Positions 48,184-60,547 of a DNA stretch of 64,000 nt are shown piece after piece. A program made the position numbers and the translations under genes. Source of the DNA: Ischnura elegans (Eukaryota; Arthropoda; Insecta; Odonata; Coenagrionidae). The first letter of the stretch is position 1. Each line of letters begins with the position of its first letter. The notes beneath the pieces were generated by a model. That model saw nothing but the letters and a program-made list of their open reading frames with translations, searched no databases and had not been told where the DNA came from. The stretch is from assembly GCF_921293095.1 (NCBI RefSeq), contig NC_060259.1, forward strand, positions 76,318,120 to 76,382,119. The letters are read 5' to 3'.

Positions 48184-51100
48184 ATGCTTTCGCTCATTGA
48201 TAGCGTAAGAGCTGGATTATCCTCTACGAGTGAACTGAAGAGGGCTGTTGTTACCAAAAGATCGTTCACCCTTAAAATAGTGAAAGACTGGGAGCTTGAA
48301 GATGTTCATTCCGCGACAGTTAACTGCATGGACATAGACCCAAGTGAACACAGATAGTAAGAACGCTTGTTTTACTGTTTATGCAGTTGTTGAAATTTGA
48401 TTGTCTTGATTTCTTTGATTGATTGTGTTGCGTGTCTGTTGAACGTTGATCGTACTTGTGTTACCTTGGCCCACAATGTAATTCCTACCCTACTTATAAA
48501 GTAAATATCTTTTCTTTTAATTCTACAGAAATATTTCGAATTATATTACTGTGGTAGTTTGATGATGCAGTGTCGTAGTACTATACCTGCGTGTGTTAGT
48601 GTGCTTGGCTTGTTTACATGTATATCTTACTCATGAATAGGACTATATATAAGATGTTGTAATTAGTGACGTTCAGTTTCTTTCAATGACAAGTTATGAT
48701 ACTCAAACGTATCCTGTAGGCATTGGAAGCCGGTATAGGACCTAACGTGGTCAGGAAAAAAGATAACTGCAGGACCTGCTGGATGCATCAATCTAATTCT
48801 AGCATCTCCTTGATCTAAATTTGTTGTTGAAATAATACCAATATAAGGTTCTTATTCGCCCTGTGTATTTCCAATGACTGAAAAGTTCATGTTTAAGGTC
48901 TCTGTTATCCTCTAAATTTAAATATTGCTATTGTTTCAATTTTTTCCGATGAAGTCATGGGAGAATGTTTTTTTTTTTAACTTTAGTTTACTATCTGGAG
49001 GTAATGATGGTGGGATATGTGTTCATGATCTGATGTACTATACCGGTGCCTGCAGCTATTCAGCCAAAGTCTTACACCGAATTGAAAGGTCAGTATTCTT
49101 CCTTTAAGGTGGTCAGTTCATGAGACCAATACTTCAAAGAATCGTGTGTGTAATGTAATGATTCATTTTTTTCATGCTTACTGTAAGTTATTTAGATATA
49201 TTTATTTTAAAATCTATTTTACTTTATTAGAAAAGTATAATACAACCCCTCAAGATTAGGTATGCATCAGTTTAAAAAATTCAAGATTTACATGATGTTA
49301 AAAATATGGAGAAAATTGCGTAATTTTACTAGTATTTCATAAGAAGGAGCTAAAAAATATTATCAGAAAAGAAGCATACCTTTGTAGAGTCACACCCCTG
49401 TCATGAATTTTTAACAAAACACTTAACTATTTATGACAAAGGTGCCTGCATCAATGGCTGTTTTGTCAAAATAATTCATTACTATTTATCATTCAATTCT
49501 ATGGAAATGCCATGAATAATATAAAATAAAAGTTCAATATTTTTGTATTTGTAACAACAAGATTTTCTTTAAATTATGACATTTTAGACATGGTTTGCTA
49601 CATACATATGTTCAGGAGGGAAAATAAATATCTTACTGGACATACAGGCTGTGTATTTTAAATAATAAGATTTAATTACAGTTACAAAACTATAGCGAAG
49701 TCCATTATATGCTCCTTTACCATCAACACATTTGCGAGTTTGCCATGCCTTATATGCTCACTTGAAGTCACTGAAACATCCTTCAGAGCTTGCGTGCAAG
49801 CTTCTTTGACTATGTCTTGGGACCCATTCACGAGTCTTTTGAGAGAGGTTTTGAGGAAGAGAAAAGTCTACTGGGGCAAGATCGGGTCTGTAAGATGGCT
49901 GAGGAATTATTAAAATGCCATTTTTGTGTCCGATGCTTAGTAACCATGATCTCTGGATCTTTAACTTAAATCAAGCTTTAGATGAAAAAAATCTGTGGTT
50001 TATGAGGCTCGGAAAATGGTAGCTTCACTTTGAACACTATTTTCTGAAGAACTTCTCCGCATATTTACATGAGGTTTCATCCAGTCAAGGAATGGACGTA
50101 AAAATTCAGGATCCAGAGAAGAACTTTATAAAGCTCTTATAATTTTGCTATATTTTTAATTTCAAGGGTTACAGAAAATTGAAATGCACCGTCAGCACTG
50201 CATTCATGATTTTTGAAGTACAAAATTTTGATTCATATGAGTACCAATGGTTAAAATTCCCCTTTTTGCAAGGGGTGTAAAGTTTGTAAGCGCCAGTGCT
50301 ACAAAAAGGAATATATGAAATGCCCTCAGAATAGGTTTTGTGAAGAATATAACATTGAGAGACAGTACAGAAGTTTTTTAATGGATGTGGTGCTCCAAGA
50401 AATAAATATCAAAGGCTCTGGATACTTGTTAGATCTATGGATCAAGCTGGAGTTGGAGTAATTTATGTAAAAAATATGTTTTAATTTGGTTTTCATTTGA
50501 ATATACATTAGAATAAATTGCTAAAGTATTTATTTTCTACGTGCTGCAATTTAATATTTTCCTTGTAGATTCCCTTTGATATTGTTACAATCCTCTTGCA
50601 TTTCATCATCAGCTCGTTAATGATCTTGCTCTTTAATTTTGAATGCACATTTATTGACTCATTGATTTTTTCAGAACTCACCCTGCTGCCCACAAAGGTA
50701 GCATGGAATGTTTGCAGTGGTATCCTTTTGACTCAGGATTATTTGTCTCCACTGGAATGGATAGGAAGGTGAAACTGTGGGACAGTAATATGATGGCTCT
50801 TGCCTTTGAGACAAGGTTGAATGGGATGATAAATCACCATGAGATGAGCAAAGTTCCTTCTCAGAACTACCTTGTTGCAGGTATTCGTGCATTTTATACC
50901 AGAAAACTATTGCTATCTTGATATTCAGGTTATATGAAAATATGTTTTACTCTCAATTTTTTGGAATGTGTGTTGAGCATTAAAAGACTAAGTCCGTCTT
51001 TATCTACAAACAATAGTTCTATCTGTTTCTGGGATTTTTACTCTTCATTGATAAACCATATTCTGGTTGATGAGTAATGGTTTCAGTATTGCTTTTATTG

Positions 51101-53417
51101 ATACTCATGTGATAATGTTAGGTGTTATTAATTTTGATATAACATTTACCATTAAGTTATTCCAAATTTTGATTATTTGTTTTGCCATATTCAGGCATTA
51201 TAATTTTTTCTAGCAAAATTTTATTGATAACCTTATAACTCTCGGTCGCAACTCCGTGGTATGAATAATGCGTAAGGAAAAACCTCTCTCTGAACTAATC
51301 TTGTGTAACTATAAAATCTAACTATAACAAAGTCTGCACTTGGGCCCCAGTTGGGGAAATAACCTCTCTAAAGCAAAATATCTCTTGCAGAAATTACAAT
51401 GGAACCTCTATCTATTGTATTTCAAGGGAATTTACGAAAAAAAAAAAAAAAAAGATGAATGCGGGAATGTTTGACTGGGTTGCCTATGTATCAGGGGATG
51501 TGGGATTTTTTGCAAGTAATTGTAATATTCTGGAAAGAATTCATACAGGAATTTACCTGTTAATAGGAATATTTGAATTTCATGGAAACACTTTGAGCAT
51601 ATTATTGATTCGATAACACCTCTTTCAAATATCCTAGGGGAACATGTCACTTACAAGGGGATACCACGAAACTTGCTCCGCCTTTTTCAATGCCGTATTT
51701 TTTATGGCCTTCGGAATGGTGAACACATCCCTGAACTAGTAGTGGTTCCGTTGAATGGGCCTTAGTTTGGCTGTAATTAATTAATTTTCATGCGGTACTT
51801 TTCACAAGCCGCGTATAGTTCCATAATATCGCACCATCTTGCAGATGGGTCAGGTGGGGTAGTGGTTAGCGTTTACGGCTACCATCCGGGGGACCTGGGT
51901 TCGAGGCTTTGTGATGGCTGTATATTTTGTTGTCTTCATTGTGATCATACGGCGTCAACTTTTTCATTAATTTTAATTGCGACAAGCATAGACATGAGGC
52001 TATTTTTTTATCATCATGATGCTGTGGTGGGTCATACATTCCTTTGGCCATAGCATAGAGCAGTCCAATCAAAAACTTTCTGAAATTTGATTCAAAATAA
52101 TAATTCCTCTAAATTTAAGCCAATCAAAGGCAAGGAGAGAGGACTGATGCAGGGGCACAGCTAAGAATTGAGGCTAGGGGGTGTTTTATGCGCAACTAAT
52201 ACTTGGGGGTGTGGGGGTATTGCATACCCACCAGGGTAAGCAGGAGTTGTGGGGGGCCCTCCTCCAGAAAATTTTTAAGAATAATGGTCCAAAACGGTGA
52301 GTTATACGTCTGTCTGAGGGATATTTGATTAATCCTAACACTATTTTACAAGTAATACTTATGCAATTAAGTAAAATGGATTAAACTTAAAAATTCCTTA
52401 AGCTCTGGGAAGGTTTTATCTCCCAAAACTCCCCCCTCGCTGCGCCACTGGACTGATGGAATGTATGATGGACATTCTAGATATTTATTGCTGGTCAGTT
52501 GTATACATTGCTCTGTGTAGGATAATAGTTCAAGTAGAGGGCATGTGAAATAGCTTTGGTTTGATGATGTTTATTGAAAGCGTTAGAAAAAATCGTTATT
52601 GTTTTTTTGTGACCACATTATTGGCTGTGTTTTGAAACATAATTTATGTGTATGTAACTTATGGTCATCTTTGTTATTCTTAATAAAATATATCTATTTT
52701 ACTGGTCTGTACTTATTATTTTCAGCAGCTACATCAGACAAGAATGTGATATTACTGGACCTCAAATCGGGGTCCAAATCACATGAACTATGTGGACATT
52801 CATCAGACGTCCTCACCTGCCATTGGTCTCCTCGGGATGAGGCTCTCTTGGCGACTGGCAGCTGTGATAGCCAAATTCTCTTGTGGGATATTAGGTCTGC
52901 CAAAGGATGCCTCAAGTCTTTGGATCAACACAATGGGAAAGGAGGTGCAGGGAAATTTTCACCCTCTACTGCACATGATGGCGACGTGAATGGACTCCGT
53001 TTTACAGAAAATGGATTTTTTCTGGTGTCATACGGTGCTGACAGTAAACTACGGGTCTGGGATGTAGTGAATGGGACAAATTTAATGGTCAATTTCGGTA
53101 CTACACGTAATAATTCAAAATGTGCGGTCCAGATGGATGTGACAAGCTTTGACAATGAACATGACCTGGTATTTGTTCCCTCTGGTAGCTCTGTGATTGC
53201 ATATGAAATTATGACTGGGGTTAAAGTAAAAAAGTTTGGTCATTTTGATACAGTCAAGTGTTGCACCTTTGAGCCGTGGTATCAGCAGCTCTTCAGTGCT
53301 GGCAAAGACCGTACTATTTTATGTTGGGCTTCTGATATTCACCAGATGCGTGAGGCACCCCCTGATAAGGTTGGCTCTGGCTCTAAACCAATCTATGTTG
53401 ATAACTGGGATGATTGA
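48184..53417 (+). CDS. ERCC8: ERCC8/CSA orthologue, WD40 DNA-repair protein (complete, four exons)
   Basis: CSA is the WD40 substrate receptor of the DDB1-CUL4-RBX1 ubiquitin ligase that acts at RNA polymerase II stalled on DNA damage (transcription-coupled repair; Cockayne syndrome A in humans). The exons are 48184-48356, 48987-49088, 50675-50880 and 52726-53417, giving about 390 aa against 396 in human. Exon 1 starts MLSLIDSVRAGL and includes VNCMDIDPSEHRY. Exon 2 gives LLSGGNDGGICVHDL. Exon 3 gives ECLQWYPFDSGLF and KVKLWDSN. Exon 4 gives LDLKSGSKSHELCGHSSDVL, LLATGSCDSQILLWDIRSAK, CLKSLDQHNGKGG, TAHDGDVNGLRFT, FVPSGSSVIAYEI and LFSAGKDRTILCW, all aligned to CSA blades. The last intron ends in CAGCAG, so two adjacent acceptors are possible. 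Introns 2 and 3 hold a mariner relic, a SINE-like unit and a hAT MITE. Confidence 0.96.
49640..50330 (-). mobile_element. Decayed mariner transposase remnant in ERCC8 intron 2
   Basis: On the minus strand at about 49830-49900 the reading PQPSYRPDLAPVDFSLPQNL matches the C-terminal block of mariner transposases (usual form PPYSPDLAPCDFFLFPKL), which carries the last catalytic Asp. Upstream, FLDWMKPHVNMRR-like pieces can be read. Several stops interrupt it, so the copy is dead. Element ends were not located. Confidence 0.7.
51846..52070 (+). mobile_element. tRNA-derived SINE (candidate) in ERCC8 intron 3
   Basis: An A-box-like GTGGTTAGCG (51862-51871) and a B-box-like GGTTCGAGG (51898-51906) are spaced as in tRNA-derived promoters. 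A GGGGTAGTGG start and a tail without a tRNA 3' half follow. The T-arm is imperfect, so it is not a working tRNA. The right limit is a guess. Confidence 0.55.
52150..52450 (+). mobile_element. hAT-like MITE, family A, copy 3, perfect 8-bp TSD
   Basis: It begins CAGGGGCACAGCTAAGAATT and ends CTCGCTGCGCCACTG. GACTGATG occurs immediately before (52142-52149) and after (52451-52458), an exact 8-bp duplication that settles the hAT-type assignment of family A. It lies in ERCC8 intron 3, 275 bp before the last exon. Confidence 0.9.
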
Positions 53418-55609
53418 ACATGAGGTCAGTCTCTTAGAACAAATTTCATTGATATTGCTATCTTTCATCAGGTGCCAGACATGGCTGCCTTATCATTGTG
53501 GCTAAGTACAACTGGGCATAATCCTAATGTAAATTGGTTTCGTTCATGGATGGGATCTACAAGAAAGTCATCCCCTCTTTGATTGGCCGTGTTTCTCTGT
53601 GGTATTGATGCAATCATTAATTCTCTCAATACTCCATCTTACTGCTTATTCCTACGGCTCAATGTTGATGCTATCTGTGTTTTTGTGGTTGTTGGGAATG
53701 ACGGGGCTCTTCCTTTGGATGAGTAGCCAGTCTCATCACATGGTGTTTAAAGCTTGTTGGAAAGTGGAAACTTTTCAACATTTAAACCCAAGCCAAAAGC
53801 AGTGGAATCATTGGCTACACCTGTGAGGTATATGTAAAAGGTTGAGCATACTATCTGAAATGTGAAATGAATTATGAAAGATTCCTCAATGTAAGCTCTG
53901 TGGCTGATGTGCACCACATATTTTTGGTTGGCATGAAATATATTTGTTGAAAGCGTTGTGGGTATTCAAGGAGGAAGGTTGAATCTACATAATGTAAATT
54001 TGGCACCTGTATGCAAATGCATAATCTGGTTGTACTCTGCCCTGGTACCTATGAGTAAGAGACTCTCCCTCCTTCTCTCCCTGGAAGCAAGGGCTCTTAG
54101 GAGGCAGCCTTTCCTGACTTCATTCTAAATCTGTTGACTGTCAAAGCCTCTTGTGCAAGGATGCTCACTACCCTCTCTCACAGTGTGTGCGTGCGATCGT
54201 CCAGCTGTAAAATGGGCAACCTGGGAGAGGTTGGTTGTGGACTGAGTAAGTCACGTGGATGGGTGTGACTGCAGGCATGGGCAATGTAAGACCCGAAGTA
54301 CAGGCGATTAAGATGTAATCGGAGTCCGAACACCGATTAACATAACGGGAGTTTATTGACTCCAAAAAAAATATGTTTACAATACACTGCAACTCAGCCA
54401 ATATATGACACTCTAACACTCAGGCGGCACGTGCGTATGTCCTTCTCGCCAGTCCTCTCTCAGTGGAACTAACGGTACTTTCTCGCGCCACTTACATGCC
54501 GCTCCTCGTCCCTCAGTCGGCGAGCCCTTTAACTGTCTGCTGGAGACTTGCACAAGGGCGCCACAGGCAATAAACAGAAATGGGTGGGAAAAGGCCAGGA
54601 TTTGATCTTGTGCAGCTCTCTATGGGAAACTAGTTTAATCCTCATGCTCTCACGGCAACGTCTGTTTTTACTCCCAGAAAACTCAAACCTGACTCAAGAA
54701 TGGGTTAGGCATTATATACACAAATACAAGTTTAAAAAAATTCTTTTGTTCATCTAGGACACTATATTCTGTAGAAGAAATACCATTCCATCAGGAGTGA
54801 TAATATTTATGTAATCTCTAGTATAAAAGTGAATGTAACTCAAATTATTAAAAACAAACATTTTTACATGGCATTGAACACAAGCCCATATATCGGCACC
54901 TTGGGCATTTTAAAGTGAAAACCAAAAACCGATATATCGGCGCCTTGAGTATCTAAGGGTTAAGATGGTCCTATGCTTATAGATTTGAAATAAAGGAGTG
55001 GCCCATTTTCCATTGGAGGGTAGGGTAGGTGGACTCATAGGGAGGATTTACCGCTGGATGTATTTCTTAAAAAATGAACTTACGCATTATCATAAAGTGT
55101 TGCATTTAGACTAAATATGCAATTTTTGTATCAATTATTATTTGTGATGTGTGAATGAGAAGAAAAGGCATTGAATGCTCTTGGAAATAAATCCTCCTGA
55201 AAACTAATGCCATTTACAATAATAATTATTGTACAAATTTCCATACAAATTCATTGATAAGAATACTGTTACACCAAAAGAGATAAACCGGCACATTATT
55301 CCTTTAAAAGTATCCAAGTTATTTTACGTTGTAGCCCATTAGTACCTAAATCACATTGAGTAGATTATACTTAAGAATGAGTTATTGTAAAAGCTTGATA
55401 AAAAATAGCAGAGTATTGAAGGTAGTGATGGCCCAATTACTAAGCCCAAGTGATTTGTGTATATTATGTTTAGAGTAGCCAATATGCAATTTTTTTCTTT
55501 TCAAGAAGTACTGATTGCTTGAAGGTCAGACTTAGTTCCAGTTGAATGAAACTTATTTGAGCACCTCTCTTTTATTTCATTTTATGGCAATAATCCAGCC
55601 AAAATGCAG
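53418..55609. other. ERCC8 downstream region, no further gene seen
   Basis: An AATAAA at about 54569 could end a long ERCC8 3'UTR. Around 54890-54962 the motif ATATATCGGC(A/G)CCTTG(G/A)G is repeated and is followed by ATCTAAGGGTTAA, which looks like one end of a piggyBac-type short element with its TTAA. The other end was not found. Confidence 0.4.
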
Positions 55610-56076
55610 CCCAGTGAGAAATGGGTGGTGGAATCCACGTTGAGTGGTGGATATTTGGTGGTGGTGGATATTGAGTGGTTGGACCCACGTGGAATCCACG
55701 TTGATTTCAAGTGGATTTGTGGTGATTATCATAAAATGTTAAACAGAATTCCTAATTTGTGGAACTTAACTCTCTGGTGACATTGCGTCATTTATCATCC
55801 TGAAACCACGCTAGTTATGTGAAAATGTATCGCACATGCTATTTTTATATAATTTGTGGAAAGGCAGCCATGAGAGCACATGAAAAATCGTAGACACATA
55901 TATAGAAGGTTTAGATATAGAGTGGTTGAGGTTTTAATGGTTTTAGGACAGCACCTACTGCTGTTTTAGTTTTTCCACCAAATTTCCACGTTGATTCCAC
56001 GACCAAAAACACGTGGTATCCACGTTAATTCTCCACATGGGTTCCACGTGGATTCCACCACCCATTTCTCACTGGG
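55610..56076. mobile_element. Short CACTA-like MITE with CCCAGTGAG termini
   Basis: The inverted ends match perfectly over about 31 bp, beginning CCCAGTGAGAAATGGGTGG. AG flanks both sides (55608-55609, 56077-56078). Many GGAATCCACGTTG/ CAACGTGGATTCC-like boxes lie inside both ends. The layout (CCCA start, 2-bp duplication, subterminal boxes) is the same as in the 37196-45963 transposon, but the box sequence differs. It is 467 bp with no ORF. Confidence 0.75.
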
Positions 56077-56760
56077 AGCTTTCCCTAAAAAGTTTTGGTT
56101 TAGGATAAATTCATTCCTGTTCTTGTGTGTTTAGGGGCTTTGAATCCAAATCTGATGCTTATTCAAAAAATTGTGAAGCAACATAGCAAAAAGGGCCAAA
56201 AATTGTCAAACCAAAAAGAAATTGATTCAGTAATGTATTGTTTTACATAATAATCAACTTTTAAACTGAATAATTATTCGTGAAGTCCTGTGAGGTATAT
56301 CACCAGTTACGTAATTCAAATACATCCTCTATTTTGGGTACCTAGTGACTCTTCACCCCTTCTAATGATTTATTTATTGTCTCAGTGACTTTCATGCTTA
56401 CAGCTATTTAACGTAAGTGTTTTGATGTAAGTAACTTACTTCACTAGTAGTAGGATACGTGGAATAGTGGACTAATATGTTCAATGTATGGAATATTTTC
56501 TACTTTTCTCAATTTGAATCTAAAAGTATAATTTCTATCATAAGCTCTTTACTGCTGCAGAGAAAAATAAATAACGTATGTCATTGCGGCCCTTCCTCTT
56601 GGGGAGCGTGGATGCCAAAGCCACTTCGGACTTCATGAGTTTAGCTTCAAGAGTGTATCCTTGTGGGCCTGCTTTAAGTTTCCTTTCCCTTGTTGAGGGA
56701 TTTGGGTAGTTTGGAAACCTTAATCAATGCAGCTGATGAGTACATTAAAGTAGTTGGACT

Positions 56761-57047
56761 CAGTGGTGCAGTGAGGGGGTGGTTTTGGGGGTTAAACCCC
56801 CCCCAGAGCTCAGAGAAATTTTTAAGTTTAATCCATTTTACTCAATTGGTTAAATATTACTAATAGAACAGGTAAGGATTAATTAAACATTCCTCTGAAA
56901 GCCATAAAACTCACCTTTTTGAACCATTTATCTTAAAATTCCGCTATTTATGAATCTCGCTCCTACCGATTATCCTGGTGGGTATTCCATACCCCCACAC
57001 ACCCCTATATTAGTTGCACTTAAATCCCCCAGCCTTAATTCCTAGGG
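56761..57047 (-). mobile_element. hAT-like MITE, family A, copy 4 (reverse)
   Basis: It begins CAGTGGTGCAGTGAGGGGG, the complement of the usual right end. The interior CCTGGTGGGTATTCCATACC and CACACACCCC matches the other copies in reverse. The left terminus of the family is lost at about 57040, where only CCTTAATTCCTAG remains. No matching duplication was found. Confidence 0.7.
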
Positions 57048-57055
57048 GGGATTGT

Positions 57056-57326
57056 CAAGGGCGGATCCAGGATTTTTTTCTGGGGGGTACCAGGATCTGA
57101 CAGACAAACTGTCTTCACGTCTTTGGGATTAAAAACTACATGCAAAAATTACTCTACAAAATACTCTTTATTTTGATATAAGAGTTATTAATATATAAAT
57201 ATTTATAACTTTTATATTGAAATATAAATTTTTTAAATATTTGTATTAAAAATATCATTTTTTTAATGTCTGGGGGGGGGGGGGGGGAGCACGTGCCCCT
57301 GTGCTCCTCCATTATATCCCCCTTTG
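57056..57326. mobile_element. hAT-like MITE, family B, copy 2
   Basis: It begins CAAGGGCGGATCCAGGATTT and ends with the decayed CCATTATATCCCCCTTTG. The flanking octamers GGGATTGT (57048-57055) and GGGATTGA (57327-57334) match at 7 of 8. A G-run and GCACGTGCCCC near the end match the copy in the LINE at 29944-30141. Confidence 0.75.
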
Positions 57327-57334
57327 GGGATTGA

Positions 57335-58318
57335 TGAGAATATATACAATAGAGGAAGTTGCTTCAAGAAGTGAGACAATAAAGAACTCAGTAATTTGAA
57401 GAAAATAAAGAGGTATTTTGGAAAAACAATCGGCTGACGTTACACTACCAATAGCCGTGTTTGGCCACTCGCGTTTTGTTCACACCAGACTAAGTAGAGA
57501 CGGGCACTTTGCAAGTGAGTCGGCACCAACCAGGGGCAGTCTGGTCAGGTCAGCTGGTTGTGGCCAACAAGGGGACCCCCACAATGCTCACATCTATCGT
57601 GAAGCCTATACAAAAAAGTTTAATAAAAATGACTCGAATTACTTGGACCAAACTTTTTTTGCAATTATGAAATCCTAAATTTTCATTAGCTGCTTTATGT
57701 ACAGCATGCCGAGTGTAAAACGATCATATAAAAAACAAATTCAGTAAAGGTGTTGGAAGAATAAAGATAACCCTGATGCTATTTTGAAAGCATTTTTTTT
57801 TTAAGTTTTCAAAAAAATAGTGTTCCCCGTAACAATGTGAAAATGGATTCCTCAAAAAGTATTCCACTAGTAAAATTTTGGACAATTTTGTAAAATTAAT
57901 GCAAATATTTCTTAAAAGGATTACCTATTTTCGAGGTTTTCTTACATTTCAGTGCAGTTTTAGGGAGCAAATTCACTAAATAGATGATGGAAACATGATC
58001 TATTATTAAATTACGTAAGCTGTGGAATTATCATTTTTCATGATATTTTTTCTCACAATATTGCTATTTTTTATCATCGTTTATCTAGTTTTAAGTGCTA
58101 GAATAGCGTCAAATATCAATTTCCGGGCATGCAAATTCAGGGCCCTCAATCATCCCAGACCGCCAGTGGCACAAACGTGCGACTACGCTAAAAGAGCGGA
58201 GTGGCACGCTAGTCCCTCCCCGATCGGGCGCGACTGGCTCGTCGTGCAACAGGACTCTTCTTTGTGTCGCAGGGAGTTCAGTTCCTAGAGAACGTATTTG
58301 TTCCAATGCTTTCCAATA
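57335..58318. other. Repeat-like stretch without a recognised gene
   Basis: It contains the segment at 57535-57635 shared with 31746-31880 (reverse). A GC-richer block at 58100-58290 (GCATGCAAATTCAGGGCCC onward) differs in composition from its flanks and may be a separate insertion. Open frames are short and unrecognised. Confidence 0.4.
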
Positions 58319-58961
58319 GGGTGGCTTCCTATTATTTTTTTATTGCCTAAATCGAAAGATATTATATATTACTCCTGGAGTACGCATTTTACGCTTTTAG
58401 ATTTTTAAATGACGATATCTATTTTTCGCGATTAAGTGAAAAGTGAATATTTTCAAGCGCGCGAAAACGCGACGGCTAAGTATGAATGCTGGGAAAAGCC
58501 TTTGTGACGTCATTCTGGTTCCCGCTGCCGTCGTGTGATGTGACCTTGGGGCGAGGATGTGTGCGCCGCTACGATGCAGTCTGCTAGCAGGTAGCGCTTG
58601 GCTCAAATAAGGATTATTATATCCCTATCAAACGAAGGAAACTTTCCGACCTTAAGCAATTTTAATAGGTGATTATTACGAGATGTTTCCCTCAGCTCTG
58701 TGCCTCATGCATGCATTGGTAATCTCAGACGATGTAAAACTCCTATCTACTCGTATAGAAATTAGGTCCCTGTGACGTCACGTGGAGTGGCATCGCATGG
58801 GCGCCAAACTGGCCTTTTTCAAATGCAGTTAAAATTGACCATTGCCATTCGTCTAAACTGGGATTTCTAAAACCCAATAATTTGTATATTATGAATACAC
58901 TAATGGTGGGTAACGAATTGCAACCAATGCATTTCATCTTCTTTGATGAAGGAAACTACCC
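58319..58961 (+). mobile_element. Family M MITE, copy 3
   Basis: The ends are GGGTGGCTTCCTATTATT and, inverted, GGGTAGTTTCCTTCATC, with TA on both sides. Interior marks are as in copy 1 but inverted relative to it (CAAGCGCGCGAAAACGCGAC, GACGTCACGTGGAGTGGC). Confidence 0.85.
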
Positions 58962-58988
58962 TATTTATCACCGATAGGCGTCATAAAT

Positions 58989-59138
58989 GGATGAAAGCTT
59001 CTCAGGTTTCCAACCGGGTCAGGGTCTGCATGGTGTAAGCCGACGTTTCGTTGGGAGACTTTCCCAACATCCCCAACGAAAGGTTCGCCTACACCATGCG
59101 GATCCTGACCCGGTTGGAAACCCTACAAGCTTTCATCC
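58989..59138. repeat. Imperfect hairpin with about 68-bp arms
   Basis: The left arm runs GGATGAAAGCTT...GGTTTCCAACCGGGTCAGG...GCATGGTGTAAGCC...TTTCGTTGGG. The right arm is its complement with about 8 mismatches, ending GCTTTCATCC at 59138. The loop is only about 14 nt (GACTTTCCCAACAT region). No coding. It may be a foldback MITE. Confidence 0.85.
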
Positions 59139-59258
59139 ATCCTATTCACCGGGAAAAGCTCAGATTTTTCAGGCGTTATAAACTTTCCGGAGCATGGGTA
59201 TCTTAAATTTCGTTCCTTAGTAATAGCGTAATCTACGTCTACATGATAGCCTGTGAGC

Positions 59259-59529
59259 TAGTGGTGTAGCCAGGAATTTATTTCGGGCGTGTCCAAACCA
59301 GGGGAAATTTTTGACAAACGGTACTGAGTAGAGGGGTACTGAGTACTAGTAGGGTACTGAGAACTAATTTCAACGCTTTTCATAATCGGAAAAACTTTAA
59401 TTTTCAAAGAAAACTTTTTAAAGACGTAATTTTGTTTTCTTTCATTATGAAGCAAACTAATTGCTTTAATATTTCGGGTGGGGGAGGGAGTCATGACCCC
59501 CCGTACCCCCTCCCTTCGCTACTCCACTG
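59259..59529. mobile_element. hAT-like MITE (GTAGCCAGG family), 7/8 TSD
   Basis: The left end is TAGTGGTGTAGCCAGG and the right end, inverted, is CAGTGGAGTAGCGAAGGG. The flanking octamers CTGTGAGC (59251-59258) and CTGCGAGC (59530-59537) differ at one base. A truncated relative lies at 9075-9283. Confidence 0.8.
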
Positions 59530-60282
59530 CTGCGAGCCATCTTTAGGGTGTTTGGCCGGTAATATTTCGTTAGGGTCGTGATTAGACTTAAAAATATGCT
59601 CAAGTATTCCATGCCAATAAATTCGCTTTTCCCCTAATTTACATTCCACCTCCCTTGTCTCTTTTGTATCCAATAATCCATTATCCCTTACTTCTCTTCT
59701 TCTCCCCTCCGATTCTTCTGTTCTTTTTAACCTCTCATCCCCCAAACCATCGCAAATGGCAACTACGCAGAGTCATTACGACTCTGCGAGGCAGAACCTG
59801 AAGGCCGTTTTACAAGGAGCACGCAACTGCGCAGGTTAGAGTTGCATTAATTTGTCATCACGACGTGCAATTGTGCGAATGCACGAGCGAAATTAGAACG
59901 GGCTATTTTGCCATTTCACGTCCATCCATTCTCGCATGCGTTCTAGCAACTCACCATATTACACGACTCAATTTTGACTGCACCATCGTACACGTGTATT
60001 TACGTGCCCAGTGTAAAACGGAAGAGACGCACTTGCCGTCGCTATTTACCTGACGGTTATTGAAAAACCGCTCGAGTTTTTGACGCGCCGCACCTGAGTT
60101 TTTTTCAGATCCAGCAAAAACTGCTACACGTGTCATATCGTAAATATTGGTTGCAATTTGAGGAAGTGCTATAATTCTATCTATCCCTTTATTTTTGGGC
60201 TTTTTCCTCTGATAGGTGCCTGTTTTTCGCAACCCCGAAGTGGATAGTTGCGCCACCCCGAAGGTGGCGCCTAAGTTATAGG

Positions 60283-60547
60283 CAGTGGCGGATAAAGGGG
60301 CGGCCTCCGTGTAACTTCTGGACAAATTGAAAAGATAGTAATCTTCATAGTGCATCTTCGTTGAGAGTTTGTATTTCACCAGCTTAAAAAACAATTTAAA
60401 ATAATGATTGCTGACTGCCTAAAAGTCAATTGTCTCCACATACCAGATCTCAGACGCATAATCGCTAAGAGGTGTTGCATTACCACGAAGCTATTACCTG
60501 GGAAAACGATGAACGGCTCACCCCAAAACACCCTTAATCCGCCACTG
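60283..60547. mobile_element. hAT-like MITE, CAGTGGCGGATAAAGG ends
   Basis: The ends are CAGTGGCGGATAAAGGGG and, inverted, CAGTGGCGGATTAAGGGTG. The flanks GTTATAGG and GTTATGCT share five leading bases, consistent with a worn 8-bp duplication. A GC-rich local inverted repeat (GCGCCACC/GGTGGCGC) lies just to its left at about 60250-60270. Confidence 0.75.

Noticed and set aside
51846-51915. Functional tRNA gene
   Set aside because: Only the internal promoter boxes resemble a tRNA. The acceptor and T stems do not pair properly.
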